Assembly (NCBI GenBank): GCA_047967505.1
Contig: CM106538.1
Direction: 5' to 3' (one strand)
From: Dipteris shenzhenensis
Lineage: Eukaryota > Polypodiophyta > Polypodiopsida > Gleicheniales
DNA: 64,000 bases
Shown here: piece after piece, positions 11,721 to 22,959 of the stretch
Layout of the letters: each line of letters begins with the position of its first letter
Position numbering within the stretch: position 1 is the first letter of the stretch
Translations under genes and position numbers: made by a program
Notes under the pieces: generated by a model
The model's input: the letters and a program-made list of their open reading frames with translations, nothing else
Told to the model about the DNA's origin: nothing
Databases searched by the model: none

Positions 11721-13612
11721 CTACTCCTCCATACCACTTGTTGTGGTAGGCTCCTTCCCTTCAGCAACAACTAGCTCCTTGCTTCCAGAAGCACTAGTTC
11801 TAGTACTTACTCTGCATCTCCCTCGGGATACTTTACAAGCATAACTTAATAGCTTTTCTATGACCATGGATCTATATCCATCCACATACACTGATGTAGA
11901 GCTATCCTCTTAAACATGCAATCAAGAACACTAATAAGAAATATTAGATTATATATTTTTTGAAAATGGCAATCGTACAAGAGTCATTATGAATATATAG
12001 ATTTATATACTTACCCTGTCTGGTTGCAGATCTGCAAAGTAAGTATCTAACAAATACTTGGCATGGATCATTGTCCTTCACCCACATGAATGGGGATCAT
12101 CCTCTTGTGGTGCTTGCACAAACTTAACAGCCTTAAGATATGGTTTATATAATTGAGGAGGCCAAAAACATCATTGAACATCTAGAAACATCCTTACCTT
12201 TTAAGTCAAAAATTTGAACACTATCTAGCAGGTCCACATTTGGAGGACAATGATCCAAGACATCCAATAACCTTTTAAAGCCTCTATAAGATAAAATCCT
12301 ATTGTTAGCAAAGGTGAAGAGCTTTATTTATATAGGGCTATATTAAAGAAAGGAAGCATACAGGTCAAGCTCCGTATGTATTCCATAGATAGAATTCATA
12401 CAAAAGGCTTGTTTTTGTTGAAGATCAATACACATTAGGCTCCAATGGTTGCTGCAAAAGAAAGATAGATACATCAGTCAACATTACAACAACAAATGAT
12501 AGAAGAAATGATGTAAAATGTATTATTCACTTACTCAGAGTGGTAAGGTAAGAGGATGACAGTGATCAAGGTGAAGTCACAGTGTTTAAACCACTTGACA
12601 AGATCACTTGTAGGAACCTTTGGATTCCTTAGTAAGGGATACATGCAGGGATCATCAAGTACATGAACCTCAAGTTGTTGCCACTCTTTTAACCCTACTC
12701 TATACATGCTGGCAAAAATACTCTTATCAGTGCACTGTATAAGAAACTCAGTCCATATCATCAATTAATCAAGAAACTCAACCCATATTCATCACCTAAG
12801 CATGAAGATTAATTAAATGAGAACATAAAAAAGAATTGTGTCAGTCACCTACTCTCCTCATGACATCAAAGCTCACAAATAGTCTTGGGTCAGTGTTATA
12901 TCTCTCACCGAAGTGGCATGTTAAAGCTTGAGAATAATATTTGATCCCAACTCAGTTATCCTTTGATTATTGGGGCAATCTCTTAGATGAATTGCCTGTT
13001 GGAAGCATCCCATCTGCTCTATCATAGCCTCCTCATAAGCAGTCTTGCCTCTTGTATCCTTGCCCTATCTTACCTCCATTATATTTATCCCTTCATCCTT
13101 TGGTTTCCTTACTGGTGGCACAGATAGAATATCCCTCATTTTGAGATCCACCCAATCACAAGGATGAAGGAGATTGTCATATCTATAACAAACTCTCTTA
13201 AGTGTCTCAACGTCCTTCACCATCAAGGTGACCCTATGAGTATGAGCAGCAACAATCATGCTATCTTGGAACTATCATCCAATCTTCAGCTGACTCAGAG
13301 GGCAAACAATGCAGACCTATGCCATCTATAACCTAATCGATTGTCATCACATATCTCCCTCACAAGCCTTTAAAAGGGAGCCTTAGGTATTGCATATCTG
13401 ATGGCCTTTTGTGCCTTCCTTATCTCCGTAAGCACTGACACCTTTTGAGAAACCCTCCTCTTCTTTGCTTGTTTGAGGATATGCACAGACTTCCCTTTCT
13501 TGTTATGAGATCCTTTGACAACACTGGCACTAGCAACAATAGGGGCAGTGGCAGCTTAAGCAATGGGAGGCCTCTTACCAACCACCCTGGCTGTTTGCTT
13601 TGTCCTTGCCAT
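11721..13612 (-). pseudogene. Histone H3-like / Ulp1 (C48) protease fusion gene
   Basis: Exons (minus): 13612-12853, 12734-12536, 12451-12362, 12283-12015, 11906-11721. The protein opens M-ARTKQTAR, identical to the histone H3 tail, then VVGKRPP. The core follows: EIRKAQKAIRYAIPKAPF*RLVREI (alphaN-alpha1), SALFAL-ESAEDWM (alpha2), HTHRVTLMVKDVETLKRV (L2-alpha3). After a linker and ERYNTDPRLFVSFDV come a Ulp1-like segment LITVILLPYHS, then across a GA|GTAAGT...TTTTGCAG|C junction D-NHW-SLMCID, and later APQEDDPHSCG. These give the His, Asp, Gln and Cys of a C48 protease that cleaves SUMO-like conjugates. The last exon is hydrophilic and ends at TAG 11723-11721. Lesions: TAA after about residue 18, TAA for Gln in PFQRLV, a frameshift in alpha2, TAG after IMEVR, frameshifts near 12900 and 12165, TGA after SCG. 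Splice sites at four junctions restore frame, so the fusion was once one gene. Confidence 0.85.
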
Positions 13613-13650
13613 GATAGTCTTCCAGCCTGCAAGCAAGAGCTTCATTAGAG

Positions 13651-14290
13651 AAGTAGTCCCTATTGGCCCTGTAGACGAAGAAGAGCAAGACGAAACCTGT
13701 AACAAGTGGATATGCAAAAATGTGTTTAAGAAAGCGATTTAGAGGGTTGGGAGTTGTCCAACAAGCCAAATTGCTTTCTTAAGCACATTATTGAAAAACT
13801 ATAGCAAACAACATGTTTCTCTCTCACATTCCACATACCAAATCACTTTCTTAAGCACATTATTGAAAAACTATACCAAATAGCATGTTTCTCTATCACA
13901 TTCCATTAAATTGATCCAAAGTCCACCAACCCAGTTGAGAGATAACACAACCAGCAATGTAGAAATCAAAAGTAGTCCCTATTGGCTTTGTAGAGGAAGA
14001 AAAGCAAGACAAAATATGCAACGAGAAACAGATGTAAAACTGTGCTTAAGAAAGCAATTTGGAGGGTTGGGTTGTCCAACGGGCCAAATCGCTTTCTTAA
14101 GCACATTCCTGAAATTATGTTCCATACAATCTGTTTATCTCTCACAGTCCACTAAATTGATAATAAGGCCACATAAACAATAATGTATAAAATCAATAGT
14201 ATCTAAACAAATTTCAAAACATCATATATGATTCCAACATAAATATATACTAAGAAATTGATGCCCCTACTTCAGAACAAACTAACACAA
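13651..14290. repeat. Two tandem copies of a roughly 320-bp unit carrying hairpins
   Basis: AGTAGTCCCTATTGGC and GAAGAARAGCAAGACRAAA start each copy (about 13652 and 13973), each followed about 65 bp later by a hairpin. The half-hairpin at 13838-13875 belongs to the first copy. So part of the hairpin array spread by tandem duplication of a longer unit. Confidence 0.6.
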
Positions 14291-15042
14291 TTTATACATG
14301 TGCCTAAGAAAGCGACTTTGAGGTTTGGGAGAATGCCCAGCATCCCAAATCACTTTCTTAAGCACATTCTACCTATTACTACAGATTTTCACCTAGTGTT
14401 TCGATTGCCAAGTACCTTTTAGAAGCTTGAAGAGAATAGCATCACTAGAATTCCAAATGAAAAAGCAATTGATGCTCCTACTTCAAAACAAACTACCCTT
14501 GGAACTAACTTCATAGAAGTGCCTAAGAAAGCGATTTTGAGTGTTGAGGGGATGCCCAAGATCCCAAATCACTTTGTTGAGCACACTAGAGGTATGTCTC
14601 CAAATTTTTCCAAAATGTTACGATTTCCAAATACATTCACAAGATTGCAGAGAACATCGCCAACAATTTTTTTTTTTTTTAAACTTGTGTAGAAGTGTGC
14701 ATAAGAAAGCAATTTTCAGAGTTGGTAACAAGACCAACAGACCAACATGAGCACATTTCCAATATCATCTACCAAATTCCAAACACATGTGCATTTTGTG
14801 CCCTGTCCAAATAAATTTTTGATGTGTGCTTAAGAAAGTGATTTGCAATGTTGGAGCCTTGCCCAATAGCTCAAATCGCTTTCTGGAGCACACTTTACTA
14901 GCACATTTCCAATATAATTTACCAGATTCCACACGTGCATTTTGTGCTCTGTCTAAAGGAATTTTTTATTTGTGCTTAAGAAAGTGATTTCGAGTGTTGG
15001 AGCCTAGCCCAATAGCTCAAATTAGTTTCTCTTGAGTACACT
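13721..15042. repeat. Dispersed hairpin repeats, seven units
   Basis: Units at 13721-13789, 14041-14105, 14299-14366, 14519-14586, 14696-14756, 14825-14893 and 14971-15042. Each begins near TGTGCTTAAGAAAGCGATTT and ends near the reverse complement, AAATCGCTTTCTTAAGCACA, with about 25 bp of GGGTTGG...CCAAC between, so each can fold into a stem of 18-25 bp. Spacing is 110-320 bp. The first unit lies about 110 bp upstream of the start codon of the H3-Ulp1 gene. Confidence 0.85.
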
Positions 15043-15781
15043 TTACTATCTGAGTATATTCCAAACAGGGTGGGACTTCATCATACCAAGCCTACAAGTC
15101 AGTTTCTATAGCGTGGAGAGATTGCGGTTGATGGATGTGGAGCGCACACGATGGAGCAAGATAGGATCAAAGAGAACAAATTGGAGTGGGAGCAATGGTA
15201 TGAGATAGGAGAGAGCTTTAAAAAGTAGGCGATTGACGTACCAGGAGAGGTATATGCACCCATCTCCAAAAATGATCAAGCCACCTTGGAATGTGTGTAT
15301 ACATGTGTGCCATAAAGAGAAGGACTCCCTATTTATCCCCCAGGTACAGCTATCATACATGCCATGAATAGAAGCATGTCATAATAAAGGCATCATCACT
15401 AAGAATCGTGCCCATCAATGGCTATAGTATGGCATTGGGAGTCGTGCCCATAGGTATACAAGACTAGAAAGGCTTACTGAACACCTCCCACTCTCTGATT
15501 CTCGCTTGCCATCTTGTGTTCTCCCTTTCGACCTCCTATAGCACATCCATACTCTCCTCTCCTCCACAACGTACTCTACTCTTCTGACCACCTACAGCAC
15601 TACCATACTCTGCTCGTCTTCCCATCTCGATTCTCAGATAGCAGTAGCAAACATCTTTGGTCATGCTTGGAATGGAGCAGCACCAAGGAGGTATGCACTA
15701 ACCCGATGTTTGCAAGAGTGAAATTTTATTTTTTAAATGCATGACAATAGGTCAAATCCTTCTTTTAGCACAATCCTAGGA
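15043..15781. other. Spacer between the two hairpin groups
   Basis: No convincing gene. Frames at 15106-15360 (minus) and 15514-15744 (plus) show no family features. A minor direct repeat of ATCATGCC-type sequence lies at 15360-15450. Confidence 0.35.
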
Positions 15782-16345
15782 TTGTGCTTAAGAAAGCGAT
15801 TTGAGGGAGTGGAGGCTTGGCCAATAGGCCAAATCGCTTAAGCACTATCACTTAAGAAAGCGATTTGAGGGAGTGGAGGCCTGGCCAACATGCCAAATTG
15901 CTTACTTAAGCACAATCGCTTAAGAAAGCGATTTGATGGAGTGGAGGCCTAGCCAACATGCCAAATCCCTTTCTTAAGCACAATCTTTAGGAGTGGAGGC
16001 CTGACCAAGAGGCCAAATCCCTTTTTTAAGCACAATCTTAATGCCAAATTGCTTACTTAAGCACAATCACTTAAGAAAGTGATTTGATGGAGTGGAGGCC
16101 TAGCCAACATGCCAAATCCCTTTCTTAAGCACAATCTTTAGGAGTGGAGGCCTGACCAACAGGCCAAATCCCTTTCTTAAGCACAATATTAAGATTGTGC
16201 TTAAGAAAGGGATTTGGCCTCTTGGCCATGCCTCCACTCCCTCAAATCGCTTTCTTAAGCACAATCATGACAAGGTGCTCAAGAAGGCGATTTTGGTCTC
16301 CTCTCTAGACATGGCCGACAAGCAAAATTGCTTTGTTAAGCACAT
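15782..16345. repeat. Back-to-back hairpin array, eight units
   Basis: Units at 15782-15846, 15848-15914, 15915-15982, 15983-16033, 16069-16133, 16134-16186, 16195-16265 and 16274-16345, with almost no spacer. Each carries CTTAAGAAAGCGATTTGAGG, GGAGTGGAGGCCT, GGCCAA and AAATCGCTTTCTTAAGCAC or parts of them; some units have lost one arm. The unit at 16195-16265 is in the opposite orientation (GGCCATGCCTCCACTCC). The array separates the H3-Ulp1 gene and the plus-strand ORF-beta. Confidence 0.85.
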
Positions 16346-16811
16346 TCTTGTGTTCCCTTGGGTTAGATTATTTCTTAGGTATATTCTTCTTCATGACATT
16401 CAAGCAATATTTGACTTGAGGGAAGATTGCATGCTAGCATTGATTGCCCAAGCCTGCCCTTTGGATTCTGAGATCATTACAAAGGATGACCCTTTCCACG
16501 GCATGGAAGACAACTTCAACTCATAGGAATATCTATCCACGTGCTTTGAGGAAGCTCAAAAATATATGGGAGACTATTATCTTGCTTACACTGCCTATGC
16601 CCTTTGCACGTGGCATTACAAGCCCTCTGAACTTAGATGTTCATGGGAAATAGCATCTTCTCAGGTTTAGAGAGCCAGCTTTAGTGCATAAAGCCAATCA
16701 ATATGAAGAAGACAATCCAATTAAACAACAAGAGAGGCAACAAGTGGAAGATAAAAAGGCAGAGGTGCAAGATAATCCTATTGATGAGATTTCAAAAGAT
16801 GCCAGCAATTA
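16310..16811 (+). pseudogene. Unknown transposon gene fragment (ORF-beta)
   Basis: I do not recognise this protein. One frame runs DMADKQNC... through FDLREDCMLALIAQACPLDS to about 16525, meets one in-frame TAG, and continues EYLSTCFEEAQKYMGDYYLAYTAYALCTWHYKPSE to about 16655. A shifted frame then runs FREPALVHKANQY to an acidic, glutamine-rich tail ending at TAA 16809-16811. The middle part is aromatic-rich with several cysteines and could be a helical domain. It starts within or just after the last hairpin and points away from the H3-Ulp1 gene. The start codon is uncertain. It may be the 3' end of a longer gene. Confidence 0.4.
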
Positions 16812-17149
16812 AAGTTGCAAAGAGGGCCTTTAGTCTTAGCTAGAGAAAGTTAGTTAAATACAACACAGAAAACAAGCATCATATAGTCACTGTTTTGACT
16901 ATAGTGATTGTACAAACATTATATTGTTAGTAAGCTTTCAAACTCTTGCAAAGTGTAGCAATTGATTTTGAATCATATTGTATCTTTGCATTTGACATTA
17001 GTTGTATTGAATTTCAAATGTTGCATCATATAGCCACCAATTTACTATAGGAACTTAAGTCTACATGTATTGAATTTGCAAATTTTACATAATATAGTCA
17101 ATGCTTTGCTCTACTACACTGTACATTATACATTTTGTTACAAAGTTCC

Positions 17150-20100
17150 TAAGCTCTATCTATCCACCTGTGGTTCACAAAAAAAAAAAAGTCTTTGATT
17201 GTCTCGATTCCGAAATATTTCAATACTATCGATCGTGTGAGTCCAGGGAAAGAGTAATTCATCGGCCATATTTTGGGTGTGTAGGCGGCTGCCATCTGAT
17301 GCCTTCTTCGTGTAGGGGCAATGACCTGTCTCCCTCCGTGTGTATCTTTGGGATTACGTAAAGAGTTATCCAAGATTTGCCTTCTTCTTTCTTTTTGGGC
17401 CATCTTGAATGCTAGTTTGACTTTTGATGCGACCACTTTTTCTTACATTGCAACCTTTGTAGTATACATCCATAGAACCACTGGAAAATTTCTTTGAGGC
17501 TATTCGCCTTATGTGCTCCTCCAAAATGTTGTGTATGTCAAAAAAATGCATTTAGTGCTGTGTAATGAGACTTCTCCATTCCCTAAGTTGACCAAATTGC
17601 AGGGCATCCATATGTTTTTACAAAATATGGAAGATGGTTGTAGATAATATGCTGCAATTACAATAAACAAGAAGTCATATTCTGTTGTTAAGAGATAACA
17701 TAAGAAAATGCCAGTAAGAAAAGAGTGAAATTGTATTACCATGTAATGTGTCATGTTGCAAGTTTTCCAAGCTTCTTTCATTGACTTTCCAAAAGTCTTT
17801 AGTTCCTCCAATGCATGTTCCTTCTCATTCTTAGTTTAAATTTGTTTGTTAAAAAGTATGAAAAGCTTGTATAAGGATTTCCATACTTCTGTTTTAATAG
17901 TTCATGCAATTCTGTCTGCTTCATGATCTTTAATTGCATTGTGTACATGCCTCCAAATGCCATACTACAGTTTTGAAACATAGCGTGATTGTCTGCTTAG
18001 TTTCCTCTTGCCCTATGGGCTATGATAAAAACCTTATAGCCTTCACTTCACTAATAGATGGCTTGATGGGCACTTTTGTTCCATTCTTTGTTTTTTTAAG
18101 ATCTGTTGTGATATGAACATATCCTCCATGGAGACCAATGTCCGACAATACTTTCTCAATTGCTTGAAGTGCATCCTTCCTATGCTTTTCAGGACAAAGC
18201 TTCCAGGCAAAACCAATATACAAAAATACCAGCTTCTAGGCAAAGCCAATATACAAAAATACCAACTTCTCGATGATTCGACATAAAGCATGTAATGTGC
18301 ATACATGTACATTACACAAAGGGATATCAAGAATGGCTTTGAAATTGGGATCAACCTTATCTCTACTAGGTGTCTTCCTCCACCATTTGGGATCCATGAC
18401 ATATGATGGCTCCTTGCAGTAAAGGCATGGAGATTTTGAATTACCTCCTTTGCTTATGTTGAACATACACTTGAGGGTTTGAGGTCTCGCCTGCCATATG
18501 CCAATCAACTTGGAAATCACCTTTGTAGGCTCACGAAAGCAAAAGGATGCACAAGAGTGGAGCAAGAAGTGGAAGCTGTCACATCAACTAGTAGAATGAA
18601 AATGAAAGTACAAAATACTATAAAAGAGAACCCTAGGACCTAGTGTCCTAGTGGTACCACTAGTATTAGGTGTCATAAGACACTAAAAGTACTAGGTGAC
18701 CTAAGTGCCAATAACTAAAGCTACATGGCACATACCAAGGCCCAGAGGGCATTAATACGACCGAGAGAAGATGGCCTACAAACTCCCCTCCATGGTATGG
18801 GTTGAAGTATTCTAGAAACGTCTCAGAACACCTAGTATTTTCTGGTCATGGTGGCACATGTTCATCCAAAAGGATATAGCCACCTGTGAATGTACAAGGT
18901 ATGCCAGATCATGTAACAAAGGGAACCAAGTGTAAAGCCTATCAAAAGACTTCGAACTTGCGATGAGGAAGTGCCTTTGTAAACATATCTGCTATGTTGT
19001 CCTCTGTGGTGGGAAGGTAGGACAACTCTATGTCTCCTACTAACAACCGCTCTCGAACATAATGATAGTGAACTTCAATGTGCTTGGTACATGCATGAAA
19101 CATTGGATTACATGCAATGGCCAAAGCACTCTAGCTGTCAATGTAGACCATAGTGGAGGATGTATGGCAAATACCAGGATCTGTAAGTAACTGTCAAAGC
19201 TAGACACACTCTACTGTAGCGGTGAAGCTACCCTGTACTCAACCTCATAGCCTCATAGCTGGATGTGGCAACTGTTGGTTGCTTCTTGCTGAGCCAAGAG
19301 ATACATGAACTACCAAGCAAAAAATAATTTCCGGTATGTGAGTAACTGTTGAAGCCAAACACACTCTACTGTAGCAGTGAAGGCTGCCTTGTACTTAGCC
19401 TCACAGTTGGATGTGGCAACTATTCGTTGCTTCTTGCTGAGCTTAGAGATACATGAACTACCAAGAAAAAAACAGCTGGTATGTGACACTCTAATGTCGG
19501 AACAACCTGCCCAGTCACTATCCGTGTAAGCATGCATGATAAGTGAACCCTAATCACCATAAAAGAGGGCTAAATCTTGAGTGCCTCAGAGATATTTGAA
19601 GACTCTCTTCACTGCCTGCCAATGCTGTGAACTAGGCATGTGCATGGACCTGCTGAGCAGGGATTCTGCATACTGTAAGTCAAGTCTGGTGTGGCATAAG
19701 TAAATGAGACATCCAACAGCCTACTGGTGGTAAAGAGTGATATCACATGGTGGGCTCCCATCATGAGTTGAAAATTTGAAGCCAAGGTCCACTGGAGTAG
19801 ATACTAACAAGCTGAGAATTTGGCACCACCTCATCAATATTGGCAAGTTGTTCCATGAGGTCCTTGACCTCTGTCAAGTGTGCATCCATAGAGTCACCTT
19901 CATTAATGATGACTTCCTATAATTGCCTTCTTAAATATGCAACACGTGCCTCATTGCAAATATGATAAAGAGAAGAAAATTTGTCCCAAGCATCCTTTGA
20001 TGTCCTGCATGATCGGATGTGTGGAATAATGATTCTCTTGCATGATAAAGCAATACAGGAATGTGCATTTGCATCTCTTGCATCCCATCTTGTTTGTTCC

Positions 20101-22830
20101 TAAGTTGGAGGAGCAGCAACAGGGGTGCTAGAGGATAAAGCAGCAGGAGGAGTACCCTCTGCAGAGGGACCAATAGTAGGGGCAACCACTATAGCATTGG
20201 CTGCTAGCCTCAGATCGACCCTGAAACAATGTTCCAAAAATGCCTTACAACAAGAATATGTTGCATGAGATAAGACCACATCGGATAGTTGGTGCCATCC
20301 AACTTATCATCTTCACGAAGAATGCAAAATAAATCATGATTGTAGCCAACCATTGCAAATGGGACAAGTAAAAAAGCACTGACAAAGTGACCCAAAAGAT
20401 AGCCTCAAGGCTTACAACTGCAAAAAAATAGGACTTGCTATCCAAATCTGAAAAAGCCCCAAAATAAGCTATAATTTGCAAATGTGATCAAATGGCTTGC
20501 AATTTCTTGCCAAATTCACTGCAAATCTGAAAGAATTGTGCAATCTGCCTACAAAAGACCCAAAAGCCCCAATTTGTAGAGCAAAACTGAGCCAAAAATG
20601 GGGCAAATTCAAGAAAGCCCCAAATTGTCTGCAAATCTGCAATCTACTTGCAAAATCGTAAATCGAATGCAAAAGCCCCAAATGTCACAAAAAAATTGCA
20701 GATCTACTGCAATGTCTGCTCCAGACGGTACGTAATGTACGGAATTGTACGGACACTGAAGTACATAAATGTTTAGACATCGAAACTGTGCAAAAATTTA
20801 AAAACTGTAAAATTGTACGAAAATTCGTACAACTGTACGGACATTACATAAATCCATACAATTGTACGGATCGATTTTGACGCGCTGTACATGCAAAAGG
20901 GAAATTTCGACAGTTGATGCATCGTATGGAAATCCGTACGACTGTACAGGATCATACGGATAGCAAGTCACAGGGTTGCGTCGGAGCTGTGCATTGACGT
21001 CCGGTAGTTGAGCTTGACGATGGAGCTAAAGTGCGGAAGCCAGAGCTGGAAGTAGGAAGCTAGGAGTAGGGAGCAGGTCCGAGAAGGAAGTGCTCTGATA
21101 TCATAGTAGGCTCATGGATACAAAAGGATTAAGAGTGGAGCAAGAAGTGGAAGCCATCACATCAACTAGTAGAATGAAAACGAAAGTACAAAGTACTATA
21201 AAAGAGAACCCTAAGACCTAGTGTCCTAGTGGTACCACTAGTACTAGGTGTCATAAGACACAAAGTACTAAGTGACCTAAGTGCCAATAACTAAAGCTAC
21301 ATGGTACATACCAGGCCTCAGAGGGCATCAATACGACCAGGAGAAGATGGCCTACAACCTTTGCCACAACCATGCAGATACCCTCCTTGAACTTGTCCTT
21401 TAATAATTGTTGGTATTTCTGTTTGTTGGAATACCCAATCAAGAGTTTGGTGGTCCTCTGTCTTAATCTGGCATAGAAATTACAATTGAAGATTCAGACA
21501 TTAATAAATACATTATACTTCTGAAAAAACCACTTTCAATCCAAGTGTGTGCTTACCTTAAATGCGCCTAGCCACCAAATGTGCTTTTCTGATTGCACAC
21601 TGGAGTATGTGCTTACCTTAAATGCACTCACCCACCAAATGTGCTTTTCTTATTGCAGACTGGAGTGTTTTGGGTCTATTGTTGTAATTGAGGGGGTCAA
21701 GAGCTATGTTCATTAGAGTGATGGTCACTCATTCAATCTTTTTCTCCTTGATAATTTCACATTCGTCTCTTTATAACAAGTTTCAGGAGCCCCTGGCACT
21801 CTTCAAATGCCATACCATAAAACTCAAGCATTCTCCTTTGCACGTGTTGAATATCGACAAAAATGTTGTTAAAAGAGTTATATACAGTGGTCCCCTTGTC
21901 ACTTTTGTACACTCCTTCAATATGCATACAATTTCTAATATAATCATCTACTTGTTGGTTGAGTAGGCCTCTTAACATCCACACTTCCATAGGCTTCGGT
22001 AAGAGCACACGTTTTATCCTTTGATCTTTCAAGGTTATTGATACTACATCAAAAATGGAAGTGTAACCTTTCTTGCTCACTCCACTCTCATTGTGTGCCC
22101 CTTGGATTACATTCACGTCAAATTTGTTTGTATCTACAAACTGTTGCACAACATTGCGTTTGATTGCTTAAAAATTTTTCTCCTCTACCATACTTTTTGT
22201 AATTGTAGTTGGTAGTAAACCTTTCGTTTGTTTTACTGGAGGGGCGTTAGGATCAACATTTTCTATATGAGGTTCAAGAAATTTCCTACAACATGCACAA
22301 ACAAAATAGTTTTTCCAAGCTCAATTGCTATAATCATTGAGTAATCATTGTCTCTGTGTTGCATTCAAAATTGCAAAAGCAAAAGCAGACTTACCTTGCT
22401 TCTTGATCTCTATGCTTGTATCCTCCACTGCCAGCTTTTAAATTTGCAAGGTTACAAATTTTTCTATTTCTAAGTCTATCTCCTAAGGGTGTGGCTTATC
22501 TTCTAGCTTTCCTTAACATCTTCTTTGTCATCATGTGTACTTCAATTTCTTTCTGTGGCTGCTCTTTCAATTTAGAGCTTTCTGCTACTTGTTGCAATTT
22601 CATTCCCATCTCTTATTGGTAAAAGCCTTTGTACATTTCCATAGTCGCAGATTGAGATTTGACATATCCAAGTAGGCCCTTATTGAGTAAAGTTACTAAT
22701 TGGACATCTTGGGTAAATGCTTCCATCACACCATAAATCGATATGTTGTAAACCTTCTATCCTCATGTTCTCTCTTTGAGTTGCACCTACTTGTAGACCC
22801 TTCCGTCATTTTTGCACAGGTGCATACTCT
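17150..22830 (-). pseudogene. Transposase candidate, multi-exon, split by copia-1
   Basis: Blocks (minus): about 22750-22396 (KGLLGYVKSQSATMEMYKGF... ending in a GTAAG donor; two stops); 22149 to about 21785 (open 120 residues, LKDQRIKRVLLPKPMEVWML); about 21610-21549 (SEKHIWWLGAFK, duplicated in tandem); about 21470-21357, joined without the copia insertion to 18523 and on to about 17990; then 17990-17760 and 17600-17150. The joined part reads IIKGQVQGGYLHGCGKGDFQVDW, a frameshift, TLKCMFNISKG and PCLYC, then WWRKTPSR, LCNVHVCTLHALCRIIEK and LSDIGLHGGYVHIT. The conserved-looking Asp, C-x2-C and Cys/His-rich segment suggest a DDE-type transposase with a zinc-binding insert, but I cannot assign a family. 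The C-terminus is rich in Lys/Arg. It is the largest gene in the element and reads toward the centre. Role is inferred from position and size. Confidence 0.5.
18524..21356 (-). mobile_element. Ty1/copia element (copia-1), internally deleted
   Basis: Two LTRs of about 255 bp (18524-18780 and about 21105-21356) begin TGTAGGC and end GCCTACA; the outer flanks carry the target duplication ACCTT (18519-18523 and 21357-21361). The element lies in minus orientation. Only an RNase H region (about 18940-19740) and a gag fragment (about 19800-20190) remain: at about 19800 sequence equivalent to 54240 of copia-2 is joined to sequence equivalent to 56840, removing reverse transcriptase and integrase. A GTAC-rich leader lies at 20720-20960. 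The primer-binding site (about 21087-21100) is degenerate. It interrupts the transposase candidate in mid-codon block. Confidence 0.9.
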
Positions 22831-22959
22831 TCTTCTAAATCGATGTGGAGGAGGTAAAGTCTCTTCTTGCTAGATTGTTCTTTAGTGGCATAGTTGCATG
22901 TTGCCTTTTTTTTCAGCACTGTTATCTTGTTACTTCGCACCCTTGTCAACTTTTATAAA

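Noticed and set aside
13420-13769. Frames on both strands around 13.4-13.8 kb
   Set aside because: They are out-of-frame readings of the histone H3-like exon and its upstream hairpin.
13721-16345. CRISPR-like array or integron attC sites
   Set aside because: This is plant nuclear DNA; repeats are palindromic with variable spacing, no unique spacers of constant length and no cas or integrase genes.
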